NCBI RefSeq assembly: GCF_003610535.1
Contig: NZ_RAPN01000001.1
Location: forward strand, 3,025,320-3,089,319
DNA length: 64,000 bases
Reading direction: 5' to 3'
From: Mangrovibacterium diazotrophicum
Lineage (GTDB): Bacteria; Bacteroidota; Bacteroidia; Bacteroidales; Prolixibacteraceae
This document shows, piece by piece, positions 27,373-36,365 of the stretch; positions within the stretch are counted from its first letter, which is position 1, and each line of letters starts with the position of its first letter. A program made the translations under genes and the position numbers. The notes beneath the pieces were generated by a model. That model made no database searches and was not told where the DNA came from. It was given only the letters and a program-made list of their open reading frames with translations.

Positions 27373-27388
27373 GCAATATTTGTTATGG

Positions 27389-27439
27389 CAAAGTAAGCAA
27401 TTGAAAGCCCGATGATTGACTTCCGAATTGCTTACTTCG
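27389..27439. terminator. Long inverted repeat, probable bidirectional terminator
   Basis: AAGTAAGCAATT (27391-27402) is perfectly inverted at 27426-27437, and the pairing extends to 14 of 15 positions including GC ends. It lies between the convergent 68-residue and SSGGG-repeat genes. The T run after it is weak, so termination is probable but not certain. Confidence 0.5.
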
Positions 27440-27493
27440 CAATTTATTAGAAAGAATACTTACTATGCTGTGGCAAGCCGTCTAAAAGGAATA

Positions 27494-28492
27494 CTAATCG
27501 CCATAAGTCACGTTCACGTTGCCGCCTGATGCATGCATGTGAACCGGGATACCGCCGCCATTCATTGTTCCCTCAACTTTATTCTTTTCTGACTTTCCGG
27601 AAAAATTGGAAAGCTCAATATGAACATGGTCAGAATGCAGATCGAGGTCCATACCCAGTTTCTCGCCACCATGAATGACGGCATCAACGCCACCACCACT
27701 CGATTCGAGGTACAATTCTTTGGTGAGCCCGCTAATGTCAACCTTCACAGAGCCACCGCTCGATTTGGCTTTCACGGCCGATGCCTCGCCCGAAACGGTA
27801 ACGCCGCCGCCACTGCTGGAAGCTTCTGCTTCACCGTGAATATTTTTAAGGTGCACACCACCACCCGAGCTGCGGGCATAAACACGCCCATCTGCCCCGT
27901 CCACCGAAACGCCACCGCCGCTGGAACTTAAGCGGACATCTCCATTTTGGTTAGTAGCCTTCACGCCACCACCCGACGATTTGGCTTCGGTTGTTCCGCT
28001 GACATTCGCCAGTTCCACACCACCACCACTGCTCGAAAATTCGTGTGTACCTTCAACCCCATAAATTTTTAAACCGCCACCACTCGACGAAACGTTACAC
28101 GACATTTCTCGCGGAACGGTAATGGTTAACGAAATGCCCACGTTATTCCAGAAGTTCATCCGCGATTTGCGCTTCACAACGGCCGTGATTACCGAACCGC
28201 TTTTCGAGAAGTCGAGATCGAAATCCTCGAGTATCTCCTTCAAGTCATCGTCCGAAGGCGACAGGAGGCGACCACTCTTCCGCACGTAGGCCTGAATGAC
28301 TACAGTAGCCTCGTTGTGGCTTTGTACCACAATTCCGCCACCCGACGACGAGGCATTCAATGTTCCCGGTTGGTTCAAATCAAAGGTCTTGGTAATCGTG
28401 GCCTCATCGGCTTTGGCATATCCGTTCAGAGACAACAGTGCTGTGAAGAGCGCTATCATCGCGTACAATTTTCGTTTCATCGGTTTTCTCAT
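27494..28492 (-). CDS. Secreted SSGGG-repeat beta-solenoid protein (DUF4097/DUF2807-like)
   Basis: A 332-residue protein with a signal peptide (ALFTALLSLNGYAKA). Nine copies of (S)SSGGG recur through the protein, mostly every 17-19 residues between about 95 and 275, each followed by a strand such as VELANVSG or VHLKNIHG. This is the regular pattern of the putative-adhesin solenoid group DUF4097/DUF2807. An N-terminal non-repeat domain (about 50-120) is predicted. The gene is single on its strand. Function unknown; such proteins in Bacteroidota are often envelope-stress- or regulator-linked. Confidence 0.8.
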   Translation of the reverse strand: MRKPMKRKLYAMIALFTALLSLNGYAKADEATITKTFDLNQPGTLNASSSGGGIVVQSHNEATVVIQAYVRKSGRLLSPSDDDLKEILEDFDLDFSKSGSVITAVVKRKSRMNFWNNVGISLTITVPREMSCNVSSSGGGLKIYGVEGTHEFSSSGGGVELANVSGTTEAKSSGGGVKATNQNGDVRLSSSGGGVSVDGADGRVYARSSGGGVHLKNIHGEAEASSSGGGVTVSGEASAVKAKSSGGSVKVDISGLTKELYLESSGGGVDAVIHGGEKLGMDLDLHSDHVHIELSNFSGKSEKNKVEGTMNGGGIPVHMHASGGNVNVTYGD

Positions 28493-28692
28493 AACTTGTT
28501 ATTTACGTGTTTAATCCAGGCTATCAATCCAATGACGTTTAACTTTCCAATCCGTTACAATTATTTGATCAGGATTTGCTCGATGAAAGGAATTTCAGGA
28601 TTAATACTTCCGAAATAATCTTTTTACCACCCAACTGTTTGAGCTAAGATTGTCAGTTATTATTTGATTCGTCTTTTATTTTCCGTCTTTTG

Positions 28693-28734
28693 AAATCTTG
28701 TCTATCTTTTCTTCCTGCAAATCCTGATTCCGAC
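28693..28734. repeat. Bacteroidota intergenic repeat, copy 1
   Basis: A 42-bp stretch (starts aaatcttgtc, ends cctgattccgac) matches 35 of 42 positions at 36321-36362. Both copies end three bases before the stop codon of an FtsX permease on the minus strand. A looser copy in the opposite orientation lies at about 28570-28606, so the region could fold. Confidence 0.6.
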
Positions 28735-28737
28735 CGT

Positions 28738-31083
28738 TTATTCGTACCGCAATGCCTCAACCGGATTTATGCGCGACGCCTTGAGTGATTGGTAACCACT
28801 TGCAACGATGGTCACCAACAACGAGATCCCCAAAACGATCAACAAATCGAAGCCTGTAAATTGGTATTTAAACTGCCCTGGCGTGACGTTCTCCATCAAT
28901 TTTGCCAACGGGTAGACAATCACATTGGCTGCAAACACGAGGATTAAAAACTGCCGGGTAACCAGCGGAAGAATTTGCTCGGCTTTGGCCCCCTGCACCT
29001 TTCGTATGCCAATCTCCTTCACCCTCCGTTGCGATGCAAACACCACCAGTCCAAACAAGCCGATTGCCGCAATGAAGACAGCAAGGATGGTAAAAAAAGC
29101 AAAGGTGTTTTTGGCACTGCCCCATATTCGAAGATCCAGCCTGTTTGTATCTGCATCGTAACCATTCACCTCAAATAACACCCCCGGAAAGCTTTCTCTA
29201 AGCACCGAACGAATATGAGCCAGGCTACTTGCTGTTGTGTTCGGATTGACTTTAAAGGTGAGGTCGTTGTGCCCCGCGAATCCTTCGTCGCGCAACAATA
29301 GAAAATAAGGTAATATCGGGTTATGCACGTCGTCATTATTGAAATCCTTGATCACACCGATAACGGTGTATTGCTGCTCACCGTTGTCAATCCATTTCCC
29401 AATGGGATTGTCCCAGCCAAACTTCTGCACGGCCGTTTCATTCACCAAACACGAATTGCCATCGGCCGCAAAATCATCGGAGAAATTGCGCCCTTGAACA
29501 AGCTCCATTCCCATGGTTGGAATAAAGTTATCGCAGGCCGCGTTCCATCGTACAAAAGTACGATCATCAACCGGCCCTCCTTCGTAGCTGACATCTCGCC
29601 CCCAGGTTGAATGAAGCGGTGCATTGATCGAAAGCGTCATATCTTCAACACCGGGATTCTGCAGAATACGCTCGCGAACCTGGGTATAGGAAATGTTGGT
29701 TTTCATACCTGGCAGCGCGCAATGCAACAGGCTTTCTTTTTGAAAACCCAGGTCTTTATTTTTCAGAAAATTAACCTGTTTAAACATCCAGATGCTCGAG
29801 GTAATTAACACGACCGACAAAATAAACTGCAGGTAAACCATGGCATTTAATCCGCTCAGCTTACCTTTCTTGAGCGGACTTTTTCCTTTCAGAACCGTTA
29901 CCGGCTTGAAGCTCGACAAAATGAGCGCCGGATAACTGCCACCAACAAAACCACTGGCTAAAACTACGGTTACTAAAAACAGAATCAGCAAAGGATTTTG
30001 TACCAGCTGAAGTTGGATACTACGGTTAACAACAAGATTAAACACCGGCAAAATTAAATAGGCGATCAAAATGGCCAACACAAAGGCCAGCAAGGCAATC
30101 ACGATGGCTTCAGTTAAAAACTGCAGGCGAATCGTGTTGCGATTACTGCCCGATACTTTACGGATTCCAATCTCGACCGATCGCATGGTTGAAAAAGAAG
30201 TCGTCAAGTTCATAAAACTGACACAGGCCAGCAAAAGGGTGAGAATCCCGATAAACGAAAAGAAATAGATCACGGCACCACGATCATCGCGAGCTGTTTC
30301 CTTCAGATGTAATTGACTCAATGGCTGCAGGTAAGCCAAATGTTTTGAATTGGGATCGTGTTGCTGAAGGACATCGGAAATCTGGGCCGACACTGCTTCA
30401 AAATCTGTATTCTTACGAAGCAAAACATAGATCTCGTACGAACTGTTGCCCCAGTTACTCCCCTGCCTTTTCACCAAATCAGCATTCGACCGAAAGTAAG
30501 ACGCACTTAGCGATGATTGCTCGGGTATGTCTTTCATGATCCCGGTAACGGTCAACTTCTTTTTTTGCTCATCGAATAGGTTTTTCCCCATGGCGTCCTG
30601 ACCCGGGAAATATTTTTCGGCCATTGTTTCGCTCAACACAATCGAATTGGGATCGTCGAGCGCCGTTGCCTTATCGCCCCGTATCAACTCAAACGAAAAC
30701 AGGCTGAATATTTCGGATGGAGCAACAATCCCGAAGTGCTCCATGTAAACATGCTTATTGTCAGGCGAGAGATATTCATCCCAGCTTTCGTTGGTAGCAA
30801 TGGCCAGTTCAACGGCCGGGACATTTTGATTCAGGTAGTTGGCCATGGGAACAACCGACTGCCCGGTATCAGCTAGCCGATCGGTCTCTTTATACGATTG
30901 AAGCCTGTAGATTCGTTCATAGTTCGCGTTAAACTTATCGTAGTCTTTTTCATATTGCACGTAGCGGGCAACCAGGATAAAAGCCGCCAGACCAACAGAG
31001 AGACACAAGATCTGGATGACAGAAAGTGTTTTTCGGCGCTTGATGTTCCGGAGTGCAATTCGTATAAAATGTCTAATCATCAT
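28738..31083 (-). CDS. FtsX-type ABC transporter permease (last gene of second permease operon)
   Basis: A 781-residue permease with the two-half layout: N-terminal segment (LSVIQILCLSVGLAAFILVA), first core, central block with EIGIRKVSGSNR, second core, C-terminal block with EIGIRKVQGAKAEQ, and tail SRINPVEALRYE. It is the third gene of an operon, 21 bp after the 31105-33429 permease. Its last 60 codons differ from the block shared by its tandem neighbours. Substrate unknown. Confidence 0.92.
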   Translation of the reverse strand: MMIRHFIRIALRNIKRRKTLSVIQILCLSVGLAAFILVARYVQYEKDYDKFNANYERIYRLQSYKETDRLADTGQSVVPMANYLNQNVPAVELAIATNESWDEYLSPDNKHVYMEHFGIVAPSEIFSLFSFELIRGDKATALDDPNSIVLSETMAEKYFPGQDAMGKNLFDEQKKKLTVTGIMKDIPEQSSLSASYFRSNADLVKRQGSNWGNSSYEIYVLLRKNTDFEAVSAQISDVLQQHDPNSKHLAYLQPLSQLHLKETARDDRGAVIYFFSFIGILTLLLACVSFMNLTTSFSTMRSVEIGIRKVSGSNRNTIRLQFLTEAIVIALLAFVLAILIAYLILPVFNLVVNRSIQLQLVQNPLLILFLVTVVLASGFVGGSYPALILSSFKPVTVLKGKSPLKKGKLSGLNAMVYLQFILSVVLITSSIWMFKQVNFLKNKDLGFQKESLLHCALPGMKTNISYTQVRERILQNPGVEDMTLSINAPLHSTWGRDVSYEGGPVDDRTFVRWNAACDNFIPTMGMELVQGRNFSDDFAADGNSCLVNETAVQKFGWDNPIGKWIDNGEQQYTVIGVIKDFNNDDVHNPILPYFLLLRDEGFAGHNDLTFKVNPNTTASSLAHIRSVLRESFPGVLFEVNGYDADTNRLDLRIWGSAKNTFAFFTILAVFIAAIGLFGLVVFASQRRVKEIGIRKVQGAKAEQILPLVTRQFLILVFAANVIVYPLAKLMENVTPGQFKYQFTGFDLLIVLGISLLVTIVASGYQSLKASRINPVEALRYE

Positions 31084-31104
31084 TCGTTCGTTTTGAAGTT
31101 AGGG

Positions 31105-33429
31105 CTACTCGTATCGTAATGCTTCAACCGGGTTTCGCGTAGCCGCTCTATACGACTGAAATGAAACCGTCAATAAAGCAATTCCCAGCGCCAGAACGCC
31201 AGCCAACGCGAAAATCCACCAGCTGAGTTCCGTTTTATAGGCGAAGCTTTCGAGCCATTTCCTCATGGCGTAATAACCAAGCGGACAAGCGATGGCGAAA
31301 GCAAGCATGACCGACCTTACAAAACCATTGTTTAGCATCGCTATAATTTCGCCTGTTTTAGCTCCATTTACTTTCCGTATTCCAATTTCCTTTATTCGGT
31401 ATTCTGAAAGTAAAATTGCCAACCCTAAAACACCAATAACAGATATGAGAATAGACACGATACTAAATAAAGAAATGAGTTGTGCTTGCTTCTCTTCAGC
31501 CTTATACATATTATCAAGCTGTTCGTCCATAAACCGATAATTAAATGCATGGTTTTTATCGAATTGGCTATAAACCTCACGAATATGAGCAATTGTGCCA
31601 GAGACATCCTTACCCGAAATTTTAACACTAAGTTTATTGTGGCGTGTTTCGGTTAGCCAAAATGCCAATGGAGTAACCTCTTCTCTTAACGAGGCATATT
31701 TCATGTCTTTTACAATTCCAATCAGGGTACCGCTAAATCCAAAGCCAGGAATCTGCTTACCGATGGCTTGTTTATCCCATCCAAAGTCTTTCAGAGCGGC
31801 CTCATTCATGATGAAATTATTTTCATCTGCTTTAAGATTTTCTGAAAATCCCCTGCCCTCCATAATCTCAAATCCCATGAAATTCATATAGCGTTCATCA
31901 ACCGGCCAGCAATTGAAATTAATCGTTTTGCCATCGATCTCTCGTCCCCAGCCCATACCAACTCCTCCCGGAATAAACTGAGAAAACGCATAATCGATGA
32001 TGTCGTTATTCTTTACCAATTCGCTCACAAACGCACTTTCGTGTTCTTGTATAGCCTGCGGAATATCAACAATCACAATATTCTCTTTTGAAAATCCCAG
32101 ATCATAGTTTTTAAAAAAGCGGACCTGCTTTTCAACAAATAAAACGCTGATAATAAGAAAAATTGAAATTCCGAATTGCAAAACCGTCAATAGCTTTCCT
32201 GTAAAATTGCGTTGCTGGCCTCGCGGCAAATTTCGGTCTAATGCTCTTGCCAGCGACCTATTTCCATTCATTCGAGTCTGGATCGAAGCGACAATCGCCC
32301 CCAACACGAGGACCAATACCCAGCACAATACAAAGATCCGGACATAATTCCCGAGGCGAAATTCATACGAAAAGATATCTGGCCAAAAATAACATACTCC
32401 GGCGCTGAGAAAGATACTCCCGATAAATGACAGGCTAATGATAAACGCAGACTCTCCAATGGACAACATCAACAATCGTTTTGTCGATTCTCCGAGAAAT
32501 TGACGGACATTGATTGCTTTGCGCTGTTTAGGAGCATTTGCAATGGCAAAGTTCAGGTAGTTGACAAAAGCCATAAATAACAGCAGCAAAGCAACCAAGA
32601 CCAGCGACCGGGCAAAAAGCAGATTTCCGCTACCCAGCTCTTTGTTAAAATGCTGTTCATTTACCGGCAACAAGCTAAATGAAAAATCGTCTGTTGAATC
32701 CTTTTTCCAATCTTTTACAAATTGTGATTGATTCATCTTAAGAATTACTTCCGATAACGAAGCATCCGCCGGTAATTGGTAGTAATGATTAAAACTGTAT
32801 TCTTCCCAACTAGCAGTCCACGCTGCCGTAGGGAAAGAGCTAAATGCTTCGAATTGTTGAAATGAGCAATTCTGTGGAAGATTATAAAACACGCCCTCAA
32901 TGATATAAGGTGTTTGAAAGTCGGCATAAATTGTTTTTCCAACAGGATTATCATCACCGAACAGCTTTTTAGCTGCGTTTTCGGAAAGTAGAATACCATC
33001 GTTTCCAGCCAGCGATTTCAGTCCCCCATATTTCATGTGCAAATCAAACATTTCTGCAAAAGTGGAATCAACTGCCCGAGTTGAAATATTCACTCCTTCA
33101 CCGCCACCTTTTTCCAATGAATAAACATTGGGCCCCCAAGCAAACGAACAAAGGGTAGACAATTCCGGTATATTCTCGGCAAAATAATCGGCCATTGGAT
33201 TTGGCAGCCAATAGTTTGACTCATTCTCTCCATTCTCCTTCGTGTTCAATTCAAGCATATATACCTGCCTGAAATTCTTATTGTACTGATCAAACGTAAA
33301 TTCATTCCACAGATAAATCGACAATAAAACAAACGAAGCAAACGATACCGACAAACCGATCAGATTGAACAAATTGGTTTGTTTTGATTTGCGAATCGAA
33401 CTCCAGATTGTCACAAAAAAGTGCCTCAT
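31105..33429 (-). CDS. FtsX-type ABC transporter permease (middle gene of second permease operon)
   Basis: A 774-residue permease, N-terminal segment at about 20-42, first periplasmic core, central membrane block with the less typical KAINVRQFLGESTKR signature, second core, and C-terminal block EIGIRKVNGAKTGE. The final 60 residues (from MRKWLESFAYKTELSWW) match those of the neighbouring permeases almost exactly. It sits 39 bp after the 33469-35886 permease and 21 bp before the next. The middle signature departs from EIGIRKV, so the two halves have diverged. Confidence 0.92.
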   Translation of the reverse strand: MRHFFVTIWSSIRKSKQTNLFNLIGLSVSFASFVLLSIYLWNEFTFDQYNKNFRQVYMLELNTKENGENESNYWLPNPMADYFAENIPELSTLCSFAWGPNVYSLEKGGGEGVNISTRAVDSTFAEMFDLHMKYGGLKSLAGNDGILLSENAAKKLFGDDNPVGKTIYADFQTPYIIEGVFYNLPQNCSFQQFEAFSSFPTAAWTASWEEYSFNHYYQLPADASLSEVILKMNQSQFVKDWKKDSTDDFSFSLLPVNEQHFNKELGSGNLLFARSLVLVALLLLFMAFVNYLNFAIANAPKQRKAINVRQFLGESTKRLLMLSIGESAFIISLSFIGSIFLSAGVCYFWPDIFSYEFRLGNYVRIFVLCWVLVLVLGAIVASIQTRMNGNRSLARALDRNLPRGQQRNFTGKLLTVLQFGISIFLIISVLFVEKQVRFFKNYDLGFSKENIVIVDIPQAIQEHESAFVSELVKNNDIIDYAFSQFIPGGVGMGWGREIDGKTINFNCWPVDERYMNFMGFEIMEGRGFSENLKADENNFIMNEAALKDFGWDKQAIGKQIPGFGFSGTLIGIVKDMKYASLREEVTPLAFWLTETRHNKLSVKISGKDVSGTIAHIREVYSQFDKNHAFNYRFMDEQLDNMYKAEEKQAQLISLFSIVSILISVIGVLGLAILLSEYRIKEIGIRKVNGAKTGEIIAMLNNGFVRSVMLAFAIACPLGYYAMRKWLESFAYKTELSWWIFALAGVLALGIALLTVSFQSYRAATRNPVEALRYE

Positions 33430-33468
33430 AAAAATTAATCCTTAGGTTAGAATATAGACTTGCTTTTG

Positions 33469-35886
33469 CTATTCGTATCTCAGTGCCTCAACCGGGTTTC
33501 GGGTGGCAGCACGCCAGCTTTGCCAACTCACCGTCAACAGTGCAATTCCCAATGCCAGCAGACCGGCCAGTGCAAAAATCCACCAGCTGAGTTCGGTTTT
33601 ATAGGCAAAGCCTTCGAGCCATTTGTGCATTAAATACCACGCTATAGGACAGGCCAAAATAAAAGCATAGAGTACCCATTTGAGGTAATTGCTGTTCAGC
33701 ATGATGATAACTTCCGCTATCCTGGCACCGTTCACTTTCCGGATACCGATTTCACCGGTTCGCTGTGCCGATATTAAAACGGTTAAACCAAATAATCCCA
33801 GGGATAGTATGACGATTGCAATGACTGACGCATAAAGGATCGTTTTACTTAAACGCTCTTCTGACTTGTAGCGACTTTCCAATTCTTTGTCCCAAAAGGT
33901 GTAGTTCAGGCTTTCCTTGGTATCAATCTTTTTCCACCCGGCTTTAATCGCAGCAATTACCTTGTCGAGATTCTGTGGATTGTATTTTACCAAAACGGAG
34001 CTATAACCATTTCCCATGTTGGTTCTTGCATACAAGATCATCGGTTCGATTTTCTCCCGTGAGGTTAAAAACTGGTAGTCATTCACCAAACCGATAATTG
34101 TGTATTTACTATTGCCGTCATCCACGATGCGTCCAACCGGAGAAGTATCAAACTTCATTCTCCGCGCAAACTCCTCGTTTACAATGATTGTCTTGTCGCT
34201 TTCAACCACGTTACTTTCGGTAAAGTTCCTTCCTGCTAACAAACTTAAATTCAGCGTTGGAATAAAATAATGATCCGCTTTGAATACGTAAGTCGTTAAA
34301 ACTTCCGACCCGGAAACCTTAAATGTGCGCGTTGAATATCCGTCGAAAAAATCCCGGTTAGTCAGCGAGGCATTTAAAACACCGGTTTCCTTTTGTAGCA
34401 TGTCTCGCAGAACAGCAGCGGTCGACTGATTCAAATAACGCACATCTACCGAAAGGATGTTCTTCTCCGAAAAACCAAGGGACTTATTCTTTAAATAATT
34501 TGTTTGCTTGTTAATGGAAATAGTAGCAATAATCAGCACAATGGTTAACGCATATTGCAAGCCAACAAACACCTGTGATGCCCCTGCTTTTTTCCCTGCA
34601 AACAACCTTTTTGTGCTTAAGAGCGTCGGTTTAACCCGTCTGAATATAAAAACAGGGATCAAGCTGGTTAGCACAACCAATAAAACGATTGATAAGATGG
34701 CGAACAGAACCAGCGAAGGAATATTGACCAGGTTGAAATAAATCTGGCTTTCAGAAATATGATTGAATACGGGGATCAACACATACCCGAGGATTCCACC
34801 CACCAAATAAGAAATGAGTATCGTAATCGAGTTCTCTGTCAGGAACATCTTAAAAATATCGATATTTTTCCCGCCCATCGATTTTCGAACACTGACTTCA
34901 CCCGCCTTTTTGAAGAACTGCCCAATCGTTAAAATGATATAATTGCTGAATGCAATGAACAAGATAAGCAAAGCCACGATGGTCAGAATCCGCAACTGCG
35001 AGCGGCTACCGGTAAGCTGGTACGACGCACCGTCAACCGTATTATCGAGATACAAACTTTTCAACGGCAACGCAAAAGCTCTAAAACAGTCAGATGAATT
35101 TTGGAGAAAATTATCCTTTTGAGACTTTTCAATATCCTCTTGATAGAAATCCTTCACCTCGGCGTAAATCAGCTTATTTGCTTGTTCAGGGTCTACTCCT
35201 TTTTTCAGTTCGTAGAATAGAATGGAGTTCCCAAAGCCATTATTTGATTCCCAGAAAGAACCCTCATAGTCAAATGGAATCATCGCCTCAAAATCGAGCG
35301 TCGAGTTTCTGGGAACATCATCAAGTATCCCCGTGATCGTAAAACTCACATCTTTTATAAAAGTGAAGTCGAGACTCTGCCCGATAAGTTCATCATAGTT
35401 CGGGGAATCGTTGCCCGCAATTTTTTGAGCCAATGATTTTGTAATGACGATATCGGTCGGATCGACCAGCAGATCATTGCGGTTCCCTTTTAAAAGATTG
35501 AAACTGAACATGTCGAAAAATTCCTGGTTTGCAATACCAAGTTTAACCCCCAGGTTTTTTTCTTCCAGATCCAATTGAGCCATATAACCCATCCGGAAGG
35601 GTGTGCAGTGCTCTATTTGAGGAACTCGATCTTCCAGCGCTTTTGCCAGCTCCGGTTTAACCAGGATGTTTGAGCCCCTGGTACCGTCTTTCGAAGTAAT
35701 TTCATAATTGAGTCGAAAAATCCGGTCCGCATTTTCGTGAAAACGATTATAGGAATGTTCTTGCCCTACAAACAAGAAAATGATCAGCGTACTTGCCAAA
35801 GCCATGGAAAGTCCAATTGTCGTTATGGTTACATTTAACCGGTTTCGGTTAATGTTTCTGAGGGCATATTGAATTCTCGTTCTCAT
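33469..35886 (-). CDS. FtsX-type ABC transporter permease (first intact gene of second permease operon)
   Basis: An 805-residue permease starting MRTRIQYALRNINRNRLN. Central signature EVSVRKSMGGKN, C-terminal signature EIGIRKVNGARIAE, tail ATRNPVEALRYE. Between its start and its sigma-54-like promoter lies the C-terminal remnant of another permease (35907-35978), so it seems to have become first in the operon by loss of a gene. The predicted -12 element is about 158 bp from its ATG. Confidence 0.92.
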   Translation of the reverse strand: MRTRIQYALRNINRNRLNVTITTIGLSMALASTLIIFLFVGQEHSYNRFHENADRIFRLNYEITSKDGTRGSNILVKPELAKALEDRVPQIEHCTPFRMGYMAQLDLEEKNLGVKLGIANQEFFDMFSFNLLKGNRNDLLVDPTDIVITKSLAQKIAGNDSPNYDELIGQSLDFTFIKDVSFTITGILDDVPRNSTLDFEAMIPFDYEGSFWESNNGFGNSILFYELKKGVDPEQANKLIYAEVKDFYQEDIEKSQKDNFLQNSSDCFRAFALPLKSLYLDNTVDGASYQLTGSRSQLRILTIVALLILFIAFSNYIILTIGQFFKKAGEVSVRKSMGGKNIDIFKMFLTENSITILISYLVGGILGYVLIPVFNHISESQIYFNLVNIPSLVLFAILSIVLLVVLTSLIPVFIFRRVKPTLLSTKRLFAGKKAGASQVFVGLQYALTIVLIIATISINKQTNYLKNKSLGFSEKNILSVDVRYLNQSTAAVLRDMLQKETGVLNASLTNRDFFDGYSTRTFKVSGSEVLTTYVFKADHYFIPTLNLSLLAGRNFTESNVVESDKTIIVNEEFARRMKFDTSPVGRIVDDGNSKYTIIGLVNDYQFLTSREKIEPMILYARTNMGNGYSSVLVKYNPQNLDKVIAAIKAGWKKIDTKESLNYTFWDKELESRYKSEERLSKTILYASVIAIVILSLGLFGLTVLISAQRTGEIGIRKVNGARIAEVIIMLNSNYLKWVLYAFILACPIAWYLMHKWLEGFAYKTELSWWIFALAGLLALGIALLTVSWQSWRAATRNPVEALRYE

Positions 35887-35906
35887 CGCTTTTCCTTTAA
35901 TTATAT

Positions 35907-35978
35907 TTATTCATATCGCAGTGCCTCAACCGAGTCTCGCGTGACAGCTTTTAGGATTACCCGGAAACCATGATTAAG
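35907..35978 (-). pseudogene. Remnant of a deleted FtsX-type permease (C-terminal tail only)
   Basis: Minus-strand translation ends VILKAVTRDSVEALRYE followed by a stop, aligning with the VLKVAVRNPVEALRYE tail of the permease at 14516 (P to S, N to D changes). About 23 codons are recognisable; upstream sequence has no permease frame. It lies between an apparently intact sigma-54-like promoter and the next permease, so the body of a former first gene has been lost. Confidence 0.75.
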
Positions 35979-36043
35979 GCAATCAAAATCACGAATAATC
36001 CAAAAGAATTTTATCTCCAATCAAATTTAGTAATCAATAAGTT

Positions 36044-36140
36044 TCGAAAACCGTACCGAAAACATATAAATCTGAAAAACAACACCATGCAAAATAGAAT
36101 AGCCCTGAAATGTCAAAATTATTGACAACTTCTGTCTAAA
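36044..36140 (-). promoter_or_regulatory. Sigma-54-like promoter plus upstream activator element, site 3
   Basis: GGTAC, then GGTTTTCGA, gives GG-N10-GA with GG at 36056-36057 and GA at 36044-36045. The base before GG is C, a departure from TGG. The upstream element at 36112-36140 has AGACAG, TTGTCAA and TTTTGAC, with its near edge 55 bp from the GG. It should drive the three-permease operon through the remnant. Confidence 0.6.
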
Positions 36141-36320
36141 TATTTACCAAAATAATCTCAATCAGGATAGCCATGATTGTCGGATTTTCTGGATTAATAT
36201 TTCCGGATTATCCCCTTAATTCGAGGCTTGCAGGACAGAAGCGAACAAGTAAACATCGCCCTATTCGATAGATTGCGGGTTAAATCATCATCAATTTTAG
36301 TAGCCATACTCATTCAATTA

Positions 36321-36362
36321 AAATCTTGTTTATCCCTTCATCCCGTAAATCCTGATTCAGAC
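36321..36362. repeat. Bacteroidota intergenic repeat, copy 2
   Basis: 42 bp starting aaatcttgtt and ending cctgattcagac, 35 of 42 identical to copy 1. It lies three bases past the stop of the 36366-38795 permease. A looser opposite-orientation copy lies at about 36171-36217. The wording is one I recall from many Bacteroidota intergenic regions. Confidence 0.6.
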
Positions 36363-36365
36363 TTA

